A stretch of DNA of 43,092 bases, taken from positions 1 to 43,092 of the forward strand of contig CANHGK010000019.1 in the NCBI GenBank assembly GCA_947460235.1. The letters run 5' to 3'. Of this stretch, positions 33,979 to 42,985 are shown in pieces (the first letter of the stretch is position 1; each line of letters starts with the position of its first letter). Under the pieces are notes generated by a model. The model saw nothing but the letters and a program-made list of their open reading frames with translations. It made no database searches and was not told the origin of the DNA. The position numbers and the translations under genes are program-made. The DNA is from Paenibacillaceae bacterium. Its GTDB lineage: Bacteria > Bacillota > Bacilli > Paenibacillales > CANHGK01.

Positions 33979-35823
33979 TTAAGCGGTACGACTTTTTTTA
34001 CTTTGATTCATGAGTTGGAATTCCATGATCACATCTTGGAATTTACTTGCCATCTCTGATAATTCCGGATTTTTTATATCCCATTTCATCACTTGGTGTT
34101 GGTTCAGTAGCAGCTGACGAATCGATGCAAATTGATCGCGAATATTTCCAATCTCATTAATCAAATCCGATGTTTCTCCTGCTGCCATCTTCATCGGCCC
34201 CATTGCCTCAACCACATGCTCATAAGATGTCACAACTGTATCCGCAGCAACACTCATCGAAGCAAATCCGTTCACTAGCGAGGTTTGAATCGTTTTTAAG
34301 CGATCCTTAGCCGTATCAATAAAATACATCTCGTCATTATATCTGCGTTGGCTCGCCAACCGGACATCTTTAAATCCTTCCAACATTTTGTGCATAGAAC
34401 GTTTTACTAATGCCAAGCTTTCAGAGTTCCCCGCAATCGCTGCAGTAACATCGCTAACGACACCATCGATCTCAATACCAAATGATTTTAATGTTTGTTG
34501 GTCCACTTTCGCCAATTCTACATGTGAGAGGAATCGAATAATGTCCAACATCGAAACTTCTTGAGAAACGTCTTTAATTCCATTCTCGAGGTTATGGAAG
34601 TGTTCATTGATCTGTGCGTTGAACGGCGCACAATCATCCAAACAAGTTTGAATAATGCTAACTTGAGCAATATGCATATTTAGGTCATCTAAAAATTCAA
34701 CGATCCCATTTGCATAGTTTGTTTGGCCTTCTGTCGGTTTGGATTTTCCAGAAAATTGCTCAGCAAGTGCACGCATAGACGGCTGAATTTCTTGAATCCG
34801 CTCGGAACCTTCTTTGGCGATGTCATAGATATCTTCACTATACCTTCCAACGCCATCTACAGCAAACCCCGAAATATTAATAATCGCGTCGAATCCTTTG
34901 GAAATAAACGTCGCATAGTCTAATTGTTGTTCAATCGGAGCTCCGTAGTTCGCCAATTCTGTAAAACGTTCAAACTGCTCGCGCACAAGTTCGTATGCAT
35001 CAAGCCATTTATCCAACATTGCAGAATAATTTGCTTTTTCTTTTAACTTGGAAACCATTAACCCATAATCCGAATTTAACATGTCCATTAACGCTGAAAC
35101 TTCGCGGTAGTATTGTTCTAACCCACCAGAAGCATTCGATGCTTTTTCAATTAATTTCGGAAATTGCGGAACGACAACCGCATTCATTTTTGTTTGTGTC
35201 TCCAAAATACCATGTAAATGCGCCTTAAAATCTTCGTTCCACTGTACGACAGTGTTCAACAATTCAATAATTTCCGTGAACGTTTTATCCAAATAAACGG
35301 ATGTTTCATGCAAATGGTCAGATACTCGTTCGAAAGATGCACCTGTTCCGCCCAAGTGAATCGCGAATATGATCGCATTTAGTGAGATAAATTTTACATC
35401 AATAATAATTCGCTGCGTTTCAACAACTTGAGCAATACTACTTTCAAGACCGTGCTCGCCATCATCTTCAGCATCAGACATATGTTTTAATTCATGATTT
35501 AATCGTTCATTATCAATGAGCAAATGATGCATATTCAATCCATGCTCTTGAATCAATCTTAAATTTTCAGAAATCACCCATTTTTTCGCGCCACTCTTAC
35601 GACGCGGAGCACCTTTTTTCTGTGAGGATTCAACATTAGAAAAATAAGGTCTAATTTGACCAATGGTTTGATTCATCTCGGAAGCAGATTGTTCCACCGC
35701 CTGCCATTTTGTTTGCAATTGATCAAACGGCAAAAACAGATTACTCATCCAATTCTGGATCGTTTCTGCTGTACGTTCGATTTGTTCTTGGATTTCCCGG
35801 CAATCATCGGTAAACTGGGTCAT
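33979..35823 (-). CDS. Soluble MCP-like coiled-coil protein with a degenerate hairpin tip
   Basis: The 614-aa protein is almost all coiled coil and has no membrane segment. At about residues 150-200 it reads IDVKFISLNAIIFAIHLGG, then TGASFERVSDHLHETSVYLD. This parallels the MCP tip ([20 protein letters not shown], then [15 protein letters not shown]), keeping LNA, A, G, G, F and V but losing the Glu and Arg residues that contact CheA/CheW. A second helical half holds LDIIRFLSHVELAKVDQQTL. Start: ATG 35823 with GGAGGT 7 bp upstream; the longer in-frame start 102 bp upstream has no ribosome site. It is the first gene of the operon. It may be a receptor-derived scaffold or cytoplasmic sensor; the exact family is unknown to me. 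Confidence 0.75.
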   Translation of the reverse strand: MTQFTDDCREIQEQIERTAETIQNWMSNLFLPFDQLQTKWQAVEQSASEMNQTIGQIRPYFSNVESSQKKGAPRRKSGAKKWVISENLRLIQEHGLNMHHLLIDNERLNHELKHMSDAEDDGEHGLESSIAQVVETQRIIIDVKFISLNAIIFAIHLGGTGASFERVSDHLHETSVYLDKTFTEIIELLNTVVQWNEDFKAHLHGILETQTKMNAVVVPQFPKLIEKASNASGGLEQYYREVSALMDMLNSDYGLMVSKLKEKANYSAMLDKWLDAYELVREQFERFTELANYGAPIEQQLDYATFISKGFDAIINISGFAVDGVGRYSEDIYDIAKEGSERIQEIQPSMRALAEQFSGKSKPTEGQTNYANGIVEFLDDLNMHIAQVSIIQTCLDDCAPFNAQINEHFHNLENGIKDVSQEVSMLDIIRFLSHVELAKVDQQTLKSFGIEIDGVVSDVTAAIAGNSESLALVKRSMHKMLEGFKDVRLASQRRYNDEMYFIDTAKDRLKTIQTSLVNGFASMSVAADTVVTSYEHVVEAMGPMKMAAGETSDLINEIGNIRDQFASIRQLLLNQHQVMKWDIKNPELSEMASKFQDVIMEFQLMNQSKKSRTA

Positions 35824-35909
35824 TATTCGTACCTCCATTTCACTTATGAAACAATCATCTAGAACATTTCGACACTTCTCGATTTTATTCCTTTCCAAAT
35901 GTACAAAAA

Positions 35910-35942
35910 GTAAAAAACCGCCCACAAATTTAATGGCGGTTC
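35910..35942 (-). terminator. Terminator of the NlpC/P60 lipoprotein gene
   Basis: AACCGCC pairs with GGCGGTT (35916-35922 with 35935-35941), and on the minus strand a TTTTTT run follows. It lies ~20 bp beyond the stop at 35963 and separates this gene from the chemosensory operon. Confidence 0.85.
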
Positions 35943-35962
35943 AACACAATAAAATATATGCA

Positions 35963-36940
35963 TTACATTACACGTTTTGCAAACAATAACCGATACGACC
36001 ACTTCGGATCATCTACGCGGTTCGTTGTTACACCTGGGCTTCCGTACGTGTGTATAAAAGTACCGTTTCCAATGTACATCCCGACATGACCGACCACTTG
36101 ATTATTCTTAAAACGACCAGGCGTGAAGAAAAACAACAAATCACCTGTTTTCAAATTCGCTTTTGCCACTTCATTTCCAATCATCGCTTGTGACCTTGAA
36201 GACCTTGGGATTGATACTCCAGCGTGTGCATACACATACTGCACAAACGAGGAACAGTCAAAATGATGGGATACTGTATACGGTTTCGCTGAAAATTCAT
36301 ACGGTGTTCCGGCGAAACTTTTCGCATACGACACAAGCGAATCTAACGTTGCTGTAGTTGCTGGCGTTCCCGTCCCACCCGTTGTGCCTAATGACATTGA
36401 ATTCATACGATTGGCAAGTTTTCCAGCCGGCAAATTCGTTTTACGCAATGTCGATGATCGATCATCGACTGTTTCAATTGATAGTTGATTTTGATTTGGC
36501 GACCATGTCACGGACCTTCCGAGCAAAACAGCTAAAGAGCTAGTACTCAAGTACCAATTCCCGTCCATTTGCTTTAGGGGGTGCGGCATTTGAATCGGTG
36601 CATTTTGTGCATGTGCCATCCGTTGATTCGGATACACTTCATATTGAACATCACTTTGCCCAATTTGAAGTGAACGTCCATTGTTTGCTTTGACCAATTG
36701 ATATCCAGTTGCGTTCACCGCTTCTTTAAGTGGTACCCAGACCGTTCCTTGTTCATCGGTCAGTACGTTCATTTGATCAATAACCGGCTTGCCGGACATC
36801 AAGAGCACTGCAGATTGTTTATTAACAGAAGACATTTTCATCATGCTCATCGGTTTCGGTTGAAACGTACACCCCGATAACGAGAGCATCGCAGTTACTA
36901 CGGATAAACATACGAACTGCCGAATAGCACGGACGCTCAT
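35963..36940 (-). CDS. Lipoprotein with copper-amine-oxidase-type N domain and NlpC/P60 endopeptidase
   Basis: The 325-aa protein has a lipoprotein signal (VVTAMLSLSGC, lipid on Cys24). A stalk domain of the copper-amine-oxidase N-terminal type follows (TVWVPLKEAVNATGYQLV; WYLSTSSLAVLLGRSVTW), then a Ser/Thr/Gly linker, and the NlpC/P60 domain with catalytic Cys in HFDCSSFVQYVYAHAG, His in VVGHVGMYIGNG and the third polar residue near FIHT. It should cut gamma-D-glutamyl-diaminopimelate bonds of peptidoglycan on the outer membrane face. GGGGGG lies 5-6 bp upstream of ATG 36940. It has its own terminator and is followed leftward by the che operon. Confidence 0.9.
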   Translation of the reverse strand: MSVRAIRQFVCLSVVTAMLSLSGCTFQPKPMSMMKMSSVNKQSAVLLMSGKPVIDQMNVLTDEQGTVWVPLKEAVNATGYQLVKANNGRSLQIGQSDVQYEVYPNQRMAHAQNAPIQMPHPLKQMDGNWYLSTSSLAVLLGRSVTWSPNQNQLSIETVDDRSSTLRKTNLPAGKLANRMNSMSLGTTGGTGTPATTATLDSLVSYAKSFAGTPYEFSAKPYTVSHHFDCSSFVQYVYAHAGVSIPRSSRSQAMIGNEVAKANLKTGDLLFFFTPGRFKNNQVVGHVGMYIGNGTFIHTYGSPGVTTNRVDDPKWSYRLLFAKRVM

Positions 36941-36985
36941 TGCGACCCCCCCTTTCGGCAGTAGTATGTCACCATTTTCTGTTGA

Positions 36986-37972
36986 TCAAACAAGAACGAG
37001 CAAAAATCCAACGATTCCCCCGCTAACCGCGCCAATGATCATTATCCATTTCAAAATGCCATTAGAAACTGTTACGTTCTTTTTCAGGTCTCCAACCAAT
37101 TGATCGGTCCATTCGGGTATATTCTTCAGAATCGCCGTCGTCAACTGTCCGGACCACGTTTGAGCCTGATCCTCTAACCACGTTTCATCCACCGGAAAAT
37201 CATGAATTGCCTCAAACAAATCAAGCACTGGAATAATCGGTGCCAGTTGATCGGCAAGTGCATCAAATGCAGCGTCTGCTTCCTCAAAGTCGGGGCGAAG
37301 CTTCAAAATCACATCTCGAATGGATTGCTTCGACTCGTGTTCCCAAATATCTTCAATTTGATCCGCTAACACAATTGTTAAATTTGGATTATTCAGTGCA
37401 GATACGAGATAAGGCATCAACTTCTCTGTTAACACCATCGGATTCAAAAACATCGCCGCAAGCGGACCCAGAAAACCAGAAAATTGCGGAATCAACTGTT
37501 TGATTTGTTCTTCAATAACTTTTCGTGATTCAGGACGGTGCAACCAATTTCTAACCCCATCCAACAATATAACTGCTGCTGGCCGAAAGTCCGTTGGATT
37601 GATTATCTCCTGCACAGATCTATCCAAAAACGGTTGGCGCCATGTCCAGCGCAAACATTCCACCACTAACTGCCTCAATTTGTTTTGTTTCCATTGTAAG
37701 ATGATTTCACGAAATGTTTCGGGAGATGTGACCGAATGAATGAAATCTCCGGTGGTCAAATGTTTACCGCGTTTTTTATCACGTAATGTTTGCAATGTAT
37801 TATGTACGGCTTGATCGATTTTCGCACGCACCATCTCCGAATTATCAATCACAGAGGATGTAATGATTTTTTTCAGATCAGATTTCAACACGATTTGACC
37901 AATTGACCAATGTACGCCCGCACCGATTACCCCTCCACCAAGCACGTGAGCTAACACTTCAATAAAACTCAC
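36986..37972 (-). CDS. yheB: DUF445 family membrane protein (YheB-like)
   Basis: The 328-aa protein starts at GTG 37972 (AGGAGGGG upstream) with VSFIEVLAHVLGGGVIGAGV, an N-terminal membrane helix. It continues with HWSIGQIVLKSDLKKII, long helical repeats (AVHNTLQTLRDKKRG; EEQIKQLIPQFSGFLGPLAA; LVSALNNPNLTIVLADQIED) and a C-terminal membrane helix (WIMIIGAVSGGIVGFLLVLV). This is the two-ended DUF445 layout of YheB/YtwF. In Bacillus subtilis yheB is next to yheC and yheD, and here it is divergent from four YheC/D-like genes, which supports the name. Upstream in-frame ATGs lack a ribosome site. Function unknown; a sporulation link is inferred. Confidence 0.8.
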   Translation of the reverse strand: MSFIEVLAHVLGGGVIGAGVHWSIGQIVLKSDLKKIITSSVIDNSEMVRAKIDQAVHNTLQTLRDKKRGKHLTTGDFIHSVTSPETFREIILQWKQNKLRQLVVECLRWTWRQPFLDRSVQEIINPTDFRPAAVILLDGVRNWLHRPESRKVIEEQIKQLIPQFSGFLGPLAAMFLNPMVLTEKLMPYLVSALNNPNLTIVLADQIEDIWEHESKQSIRDVILKLRPDFEEADAAFDALADQLAPIIPVLDLFEAIHDFPVDETWLEDQAQTWSGQLTTAILKNIPEWTDQLVGDLKKNVTVSNGILKWIMIIGAVSGGIVGFLLVLV

Positions 37973-38037
37973 TTTTGACCCCTCCTGACACCAAAATGCA
38001 TCTTCCATCATACCTTGATTTGAGAGGACGGATGTAG

Positions 38038-39333
38038 ATGACTGTTGTAATTCTTCATACGGATTGGAATGATGCATTCACACCAAATGAACCCGATATT
38101 GCGACCATTTTCATTTATTTACCCGTTCAATATCATCGAACATCGAATTCAGTGTGGCATTTCCAAATTGGAAAATGGAAAATGCGTCCTGTTGTTAATT
38201 TTATGAATATCCCTCGTTTTTCGCAACCAAAAATGACGTTGCCTTCCGAATGGAAATTAATCCTTCCCCTCGATTTACCTGGTGCGATTCGATTTAGGAT
38301 CGACCTAAAAAAACGCACCCTCATTGGTGGTCCCTGGACGACCGTTTTCTCGGAAGGTGCCAAGATTGAAAAAACGGATTATGCAAAAATGCTTGCAACA
38401 AATGCCAAGAAAAAAGGGATTATCCTGAATTGGGCGTCAAAGTCTAGTCACATTTCGCCGTTCAGTAATATTATCTATAACCGTGTCGGTAGACGAAGCA
38501 TTGAAAAATCTGAAGAATTTCAAAAAGACTGGTCCATGCATAATCAATCTGCGCATTGTTTTAACTATTCCTTTTTGGATAAACAAGTAACAGATCAATT
38601 CATTCAAAACGATCCCACGATCTCACGATTTCGAATTCCAACGGACTTCTTGCCATGGAGAAATCGACTACCTAACATTCGCGATACCGTTGTCTCTTCC
38701 CTGCAACATCAAGATGTACATTTTTTTAAGCCTATCGAAGGTAGTGGCGGCCACGGAATTTGGCGGATCACGTATTCAAATCGAGCGGACTCCATGCTTA
38801 CACTCGAATCATCCACTCAAAAAAGGCACATGCATCAGAATGATTTTTTGCAATGGATGGTCAATAAACTGAAATTGAAAGCGTACATCTGGCAAAGAGG
38901 GATTACACTCGCAACCCACGGAAATCAAAGATTCGATGTACGGGCACTTGTACAAAAAAACAAACACGGCCAATGGACCGTCAGCTCGTTGGTTGTGCGA
39001 ATTGCTCCGTATCATGCATGGTTATGTAACCAACAGCAAGGTGCGATTGTTCAACCCGCAAATTCCATTTGCGATGAATCACTGATCAGTAAATTGAAAA
39101 AGGTTGCCCTGTTAACTGCCACATCATTCCAACGTCAAATATCTTGGCCATATCCTCCCGGCGAATTTGGGATTGATTTATTCGTTGATCAAAATGAAAT
39201 GATTTGGATCGCGGAAGTCAATTCCAAACCATCCAAACAATTCTTAAAAACAAAATCGGACGGCAAAATCCCGAAATCGATTGAGTTGATGACCGATTAT
39301 TTTATTTATGTCCATGAACGGCAGAAGGAGTGA
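38038..39333 (+). CDS. YheC/YheD-like ATP-grasp protein, copy 1
   Basis: The 431-aa protein has an N-terminal domain with the family mark IIYNRVGRRSIEKS and then an ATP-grasp fold: VHFFKPIEGSGGHGIWRI (phosphate loop), RFDVRALVQKNKHGQWTVSS and GEFGIDLFVDQNEMIWIAEV followed by NSKPSKQF (metal-binding end). YheC and YheD of Bacillus subtilis are spore-coat-associated ATP-grasp proteins of unknown reaction; the fold implies carboxylate-amine or peptide-type ligation. It starts at ATG 38038, divergent from the DUF445 gene, and is 7 bp from copy 2. It is the most divergent in the VVRIAPYH segment, where the others have GxGxR. Confidence 0.88.
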   Translation: MTVVILHTDWNDAFTPNEPDIATIFIYLPVQYHRTSNSVWHFQIGKWKMRPVVNFMNIPRFSQPKMTLPSEWKLILPLDLPGAIRFRIDLKKRTLIGGPWTTVFSEGAKIEKTDYAKMLATNAKKKGIILNWASKSSHISPFSNIIYNRVGRRSIEKSEEFQKDWSMHNQSAHCFNYSFLDKQVTDQFIQNDPTISRFRIPTDFLPWRNRLPNIRDTVVSSLQHQDVHFFKPIEGSGGHGIWRITYSNRADSMLTLESSTQKRHMHQNDFLQWMVNKLKLKAYIWQRGITLATHGNQRFDVRALVQKNKHGQWTVSSLVVRIAPYHAWLCNQQQGAIVQPANSICDESLISKLKKVALLTATSFQRQISWPYPPGEFGIDLFVDQNEMIWIAEVNSKPSKQFLKTKSDGKIPKSIELMTDYFIYVHERQKE

Positions 39334-39339
39334 ACGGTA

Positions 39340-40722
39340 ATGAAATGGACGGCATGTACATTGAGAGAACACGACAAAAATGAATCGGTTGCAATGATGA
39401 ACCATGAACTTGCGAATGAATGGTTTGGAACGTCAAATTTGGTGATTCCATTCTACTCAGGTTCGCACCAATTGAATCTTCCATTAACTCGAAATACGAA
39501 ACGAAACAATCCTTCACTTGATTTTCCAACGAGTGCATTTCGTGCCTTACATATTCCATATTCATCGAATATCGGGATTCGTAAAATCGGTACTGGTATC
39601 GAAATCGGTCCTTGGATCGGATTACTTACAGCAGGTAGCCCCCGCACATCAAGTCAACCATTCGGAGCACGTTCAAATTATATTCGCTCATTTTTACAAT
39701 CTGCCCGTTCCATGGGGTATTATTTTGCATTCACATTAAACGATATAAACTGGCATAATCGTACCATTGATGGATTTATGGTAGACCGCGAAGGACGTTG
39801 GCATCTCCGAACCGTTCCATATCCAAATGTCGTGCACAATCGCATCCCGACGAGAGGTCTAGAACAAAGCAAACCGATGCTTCGCTTCCAACAAGAGTTA
39901 AAACGATTGAATATCCCGATTTTTAACGCTGGATTTTTTGACAAATGGAATGTGTATTCCTCGTTACTCCGCGATTCGAATGCGGCAAAATTCATTCCTG
40001 AAACGCATTTATCACCAGATCAATCGATGCTGAGTGTTTTATTATCCGAACAACCTGACTGGTATTTGAAACCGATTAACGGCTGTCTTGGCATCGGTAT
40101 TTATAAGCTCTCCAAAAAATCAAACGCTGACATTGTATTACAATCGACGGTCCGCGGAAAAAATGATTCAAAAGAGTTCGATGATCCGAACGATGTCATC
40201 CGTTATCTCAAACGAAAACATGGCACTTTAAAAGATTACGTCATCCAAGAAAAAGTGAATTTGTTACGCTGTGAAAATGATCCCATCGATTTTCGCGTGC
40301 ACTTAAACAAGACACGATCCGGTGATTGGGCAGTTAGTGGGATCGGGTCAAAGCGTTCCGCTAAAAATAGTGTGACAACACATGTGCGTAATGGCGGTCA
40401 ATTGCAATCAGCCTTGCCGATGCTCCGTAAAATCCAACCACAACAAGCTGAACATATGCATTATAAACTCGAACAAACCGGCATAAAAATAGCTCAAGCC
40501 ATTGCCGATGAATCCGTTAACCCAGTAGGGGAGCTCGGCATCGACCTTGGAATCGATCAACGCAATCGAATTTGGATGTTTGAAGCAAACGCCAAACCCG
40601 GTCGTTCCATCTTCAAATTACCGGAGTTAAAGGATGCAAACCGACATTCCTTTCAGATGCTCCGTGATTATGCCGTTTATCTAAGTGAAACGTCCAATAC
40701 AACAGGTGGATATGATGATTAA
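39340..40722 (+). CDS. YheC/YheD-like ATP-grasp protein, copy 2 (YheC-length)
   Basis: At 460 aa this is the longest copy. It has an extra N-terminal domain of ~110 residues (VIPFYSGSHQLNLPLTRNTK; GPWIGLLTAG), then VVHNRIPTRGLEQS, WYLKPINGCLGIGIYKLS, IDFRVHLNKTRSGDWAVSGI and GELGIDLGIDQRNRIWMFEA followed by NAKPGRS. The start ATG is 7 bp after copy 1 with AAGGAG upstream, and its end overlaps copy 3 by 8 bp. The size and the N-terminal double-barrel-like region fit YheC, while copies 1 and 3 fit shorter members. Substrate unknown. Confidence 0.88.
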   Translation: MKWTACTLREHDKNESVAMMNHELANEWFGTSNLVIPFYSGSHQLNLPLTRNTKRNNPSLDFPTSAFRALHIPYSSNIGIRKIGTGIEIGPWIGLLTAGSPRTSSQPFGARSNYIRSFLQSARSMGYYFAFTLNDINWHNRTIDGFMVDREGRWHLRTVPYPNVVHNRIPTRGLEQSKPMLRFQQELKRLNIPIFNAGFFDKWNVYSSLLRDSNAAKFIPETHLSPDQSMLSVLLSEQPDWYLKPINGCLGIGIYKLSKKSNADIVLQSTVRGKNDSKEFDDPNDVIRYLKRKHGTLKDYVIQEKVNLLRCENDPIDFRVHLNKTRSGDWAVSGIGSKRSAKNSVTTHVRNGGQLQSALPMLRKIQPQQAEHMHYKLEQTGIKIAQAIADESVNPVGELGIDLGIDQRNRIWMFEANAKPGRSIFKLPELKDANRHSFQMLRDYAVYLSETSNTTGGYDD

Positions 40723-41827
40723 AGTCCCGAACCAACTCCAAAAAAAACCATTGCTCGGCATTTTGACGATTTCCGACGATCACGGTGGATTCAAAGGGAA
40801 TAAAATGTATTTTCAAGCAATTAGCCAGGAAGCCCAGCGACAAGGTGAACGTGTCGTCATCATCCCGATTCACAAATCAACTTCTGTCGATCAAATGGAT
40901 ATCAGCGATGGTTGGCAATGGAGTTCTTCTGCTCATCAATGGAAAAAGAAAGCGTCATTGGTTCCTAGCGTCGTTTATAATCGAATCCCTTCTAGGAAAG
41001 CAGAATCATCCGACCTTGGGGCATATTGGATTTCTCAGATTAAACAACGTTTCAAACTTCCGCTGTTTAATCCATTTTTCTTCAACAAATGGCAATTATA
41101 TCAGTGGCTCAAATTTTCCGGCATTGAAGGATTACGCATTCCTTTCACATGCAGGTTACATAACCCAGAAGATGGATTAATGATGTTAAAAAGTTATGAA
41201 CGAATTTATCTTAAACCGGTTGACGGCAAGGCTGGCATCGGATTTTTCGTTTTGAATAGACAAGGAACATTCTTTCAAAATGAGAGCGGTACAAAATATG
41301 AAACACTCGAAACGGAACAGGTACGTTGGCAAAACATCGGGACGGTCATTGGTCAGCAAAATTACATTGCCCAACAATCCATTGCGCTTGCCACCAATGA
41401 CGGCAGGCCGTTTGACATCAGGGTATTGGTGCAAAAAAACCGCCGAGGACAATGGAAAATGTCCGGAGTTGGTGCTCGTGTGGCAGGAAGTCATGCGATT
41501 TCTACACATGTTCCGCGCGGTGGATCGATCGCTCCAGCTAGAGATGTCCTTAGTAATGCTTTCGGCGCGAATGGATCAGCGTTGTTATTAAAAAAAATCG
41601 AACAAATCGCAATCCATTGTGCAATGCATATCGAACAATGTTGTCGGTACTCGCTCGGAGAATTATCACTAGACCTCGGAATTGACGAGCATATGCGCTG
41701 TTGGTTTTTCGAAGCAAATTCAAAACCGATGACGTTTGACGAACCAGAAATTTTTACAACCTCGGTCAAACGGATCATTGAATACGCCAAATTTTTGCGA
41801 TCCGCTTCAACAGGGAGTTCTACATGA
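40715..41827 (+). CDS. YheC/YheD-like ATP-grasp protein, copy 3
   Basis: The 370-aa protein has PLLGILTISDDHGGFKGNK at its start, VVYNRIPSRKAESSD, FNPFFFNKWQLYQWL, IYLKPVDGKAGIGFFVL, FDIRVLVQKNRRGQWKMSGV and GELSLDLGIDEHMRCWFFEA followed by NSKPMT. Start: the ATG at 40715, 5 bp after AGGTGG; 40712 is also ATG. It overlaps copy 2 by 8 bp and copy 4 by 4 bp, so all copies are translationally coupled. Confidence 0.88.
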   Translation: MIKVPNQLQKKPLLGILTISDDHGGFKGNKMYFQAISQEAQRQGERVVIIPIHKSTSVDQMDISDGWQWSSSAHQWKKKASLVPSVVYNRIPSRKAESSDLGAYWISQIKQRFKLPLFNPFFFNKWQLYQWLKFSGIEGLRIPFTCRLHNPEDGLMMLKSYERIYLKPVDGKAGIGFFVLNRQGTFFQNESGTKYETLETEQVRWQNIGTVIGQQNYIAQQSIALATNDGRPFDIRVLVQKNRRGQWKMSGVGARVAGSHAISTHVPRGGSIAPARDVLSNAFGANGSALLLKKIEQIAIHCAMHIEQCCRYSLGELSLDLGIDEHMRCWFFEANSKPMTFDEPEIFTTSVKRIIEYAKFLRSASTGSST

Positions 41828-42921
41828 ATTTAGGCATATTACTTTTTCCCAATTCAAACGGTTCGTTAGAAGGTTCCGAGGCCTCCACGTGGAAACACAT
41901 GATTCGTTACGCAAAAACATATAACATGCACGTTTCCTTATTAAATGCATCAACGTTTGACCGACACATCCATTCCTTTGACGTAATCTGGGATCGTGCA
42001 CGATGGCAAAACTCTACGCAATTCACTTCTTTTTTTAAATCGCGTAAAAGAGTATTTCATCAGTCAACGGAAGAACGTGGTCCGATATGGATGAACGGGC
42101 CGTTCATCAACAAATGGGCATTCCACAGGCGATTCGTTCACCGAGCTGCCGCACTTGGCATTTGCTTTCCGCAGACGTTTCACTGGGAAGATCTACAAAA
42201 CCAAACCATCAATCTCGCTTCACGATCAACGCGTTGGTATGTCAAACCTGTAAATGGGACCGGTGGAAGAGGAATTTTATTACTCGAAAAGCATGGCAGA
42301 ACAATACTGTGCACAGGATCAGACGAAAAACGGAACAAACGCAAATGGTTACTTGATTCAGATCGACACATGCATTCGATGATCAAACATTGGATAACGT
42401 CACCTTTTAATGCCATGTACGGACAAAATTATATTATTCAGCAAGCGGTCGATACACGTTTATCCGATGGTCGAGTCCATGATTTCCGATTACTTGTTCA
42501 AAAAGATCGAACTGGGGAATGGTGCGTGTCCGGCATCGGCGCTCGGATTGGTGGAAGCGGTCAGAACGGATCCAATTTACATGCCGGCGGCAGTTGTTGT
42601 TCCTTCGATGAATTTTCGCAAGAATTATGGAGCCAAAAAAAACTTCAATTCATTCGAGGTCAATTGATGAAAACTGCGCTAGCGATCGCAAAACTATGTG
42701 ATGGATCTCCTTCTTACCAATGTGAATTCGGATGTGATTTAGCCGTTGGGCCTACTGGAGACATTTTTGTATTGGAATTAAACCCAAAACCAGGACGTAA
42801 ATTATTCACTCAAATTAGCGATCGGGAAGCATTTGAATTTACACACACTCGGCCGATCGACTATGCCATGTGGTTGTATCATGAACGACAACTGCATAAA
42901 GAAACATCCAAACGAAAATAG
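41824..42921 (+). CDS. YheC/YheD-like ATP-grasp protein, copy 4 (divergent)
   Basis: The 365-aa protein begins MNLGILLFPNSNGSLEGSEA. The family NR-x-x-R position reads VIWDRARWQNSTQF, a divergent form. The ATP-grasp core is kept: WYVKPVNGTGGRGILLL, HDFRLLVQKDRTGEWCVSGI and CEFGCDLAVGPTGDIFVLEL followed by NPKPGRKLF. It lacks the extra N-terminal domain of copy 2. Its ATG overlaps the copy 3 stop (ATGA), and a hairpin follows at 42920-42958, so it ends the operon. Confidence 0.88.
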   Translation: MNLGILLFPNSNGSLEGSEASTWKHMIRYAKTYNMHVSLLNASTFDRHIHSFDVIWDRARWQNSTQFTSFFKSRKRVFHQSTEERGPIWMNGPFINKWAFHRRFVHRAAALGICFPQTFHWEDLQNQTINLASRSTRWYVKPVNGTGGRGILLLEKHGRTILCTGSDEKRNKRKWLLDSDRHMHSMIKHWITSPFNAMYGQNYIIQQAVDTRLSDGRVHDFRLLVQKDRTGEWCVSGIGARIGGSGQNGSNLHAGGSCCSFDEFSQELWSQKKLQFIRGQLMKTALAIAKLCDGSPSYQCEFGCDLAVGPTGDIFVLELNPKPGRKLFTQISDREAFEFTHTRPIDYAMWLYHERQLHKETSKRK

Positions 42922-42958
42922 AGACTGTCCCCGACATTTTTCTCGGAAGACAGTCTCT
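42920..42958 (+). terminator. Terminator after the ATP-grasp operon
   Basis: AGAGACTGTC (42920-42929) pairs perfectly with GACAGTCTCT (42949-42958). The trailing T-rich part (ACTCATTTT) is weak, but the stem is strong. It also stands before the end of the convergent SLH gene. Confidence 0.75.
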
Positions 42959-42985
42959 ACTCATTTTAAATGGTTTACTTAAGCC

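Noticed and set aside
35823-35925. Longer N-terminus of the MCP-like protein
   Set aside because: The upstream in-frame start lacks a ribosome site, while GGAGGT precedes ATG 35823 at ideal distance.
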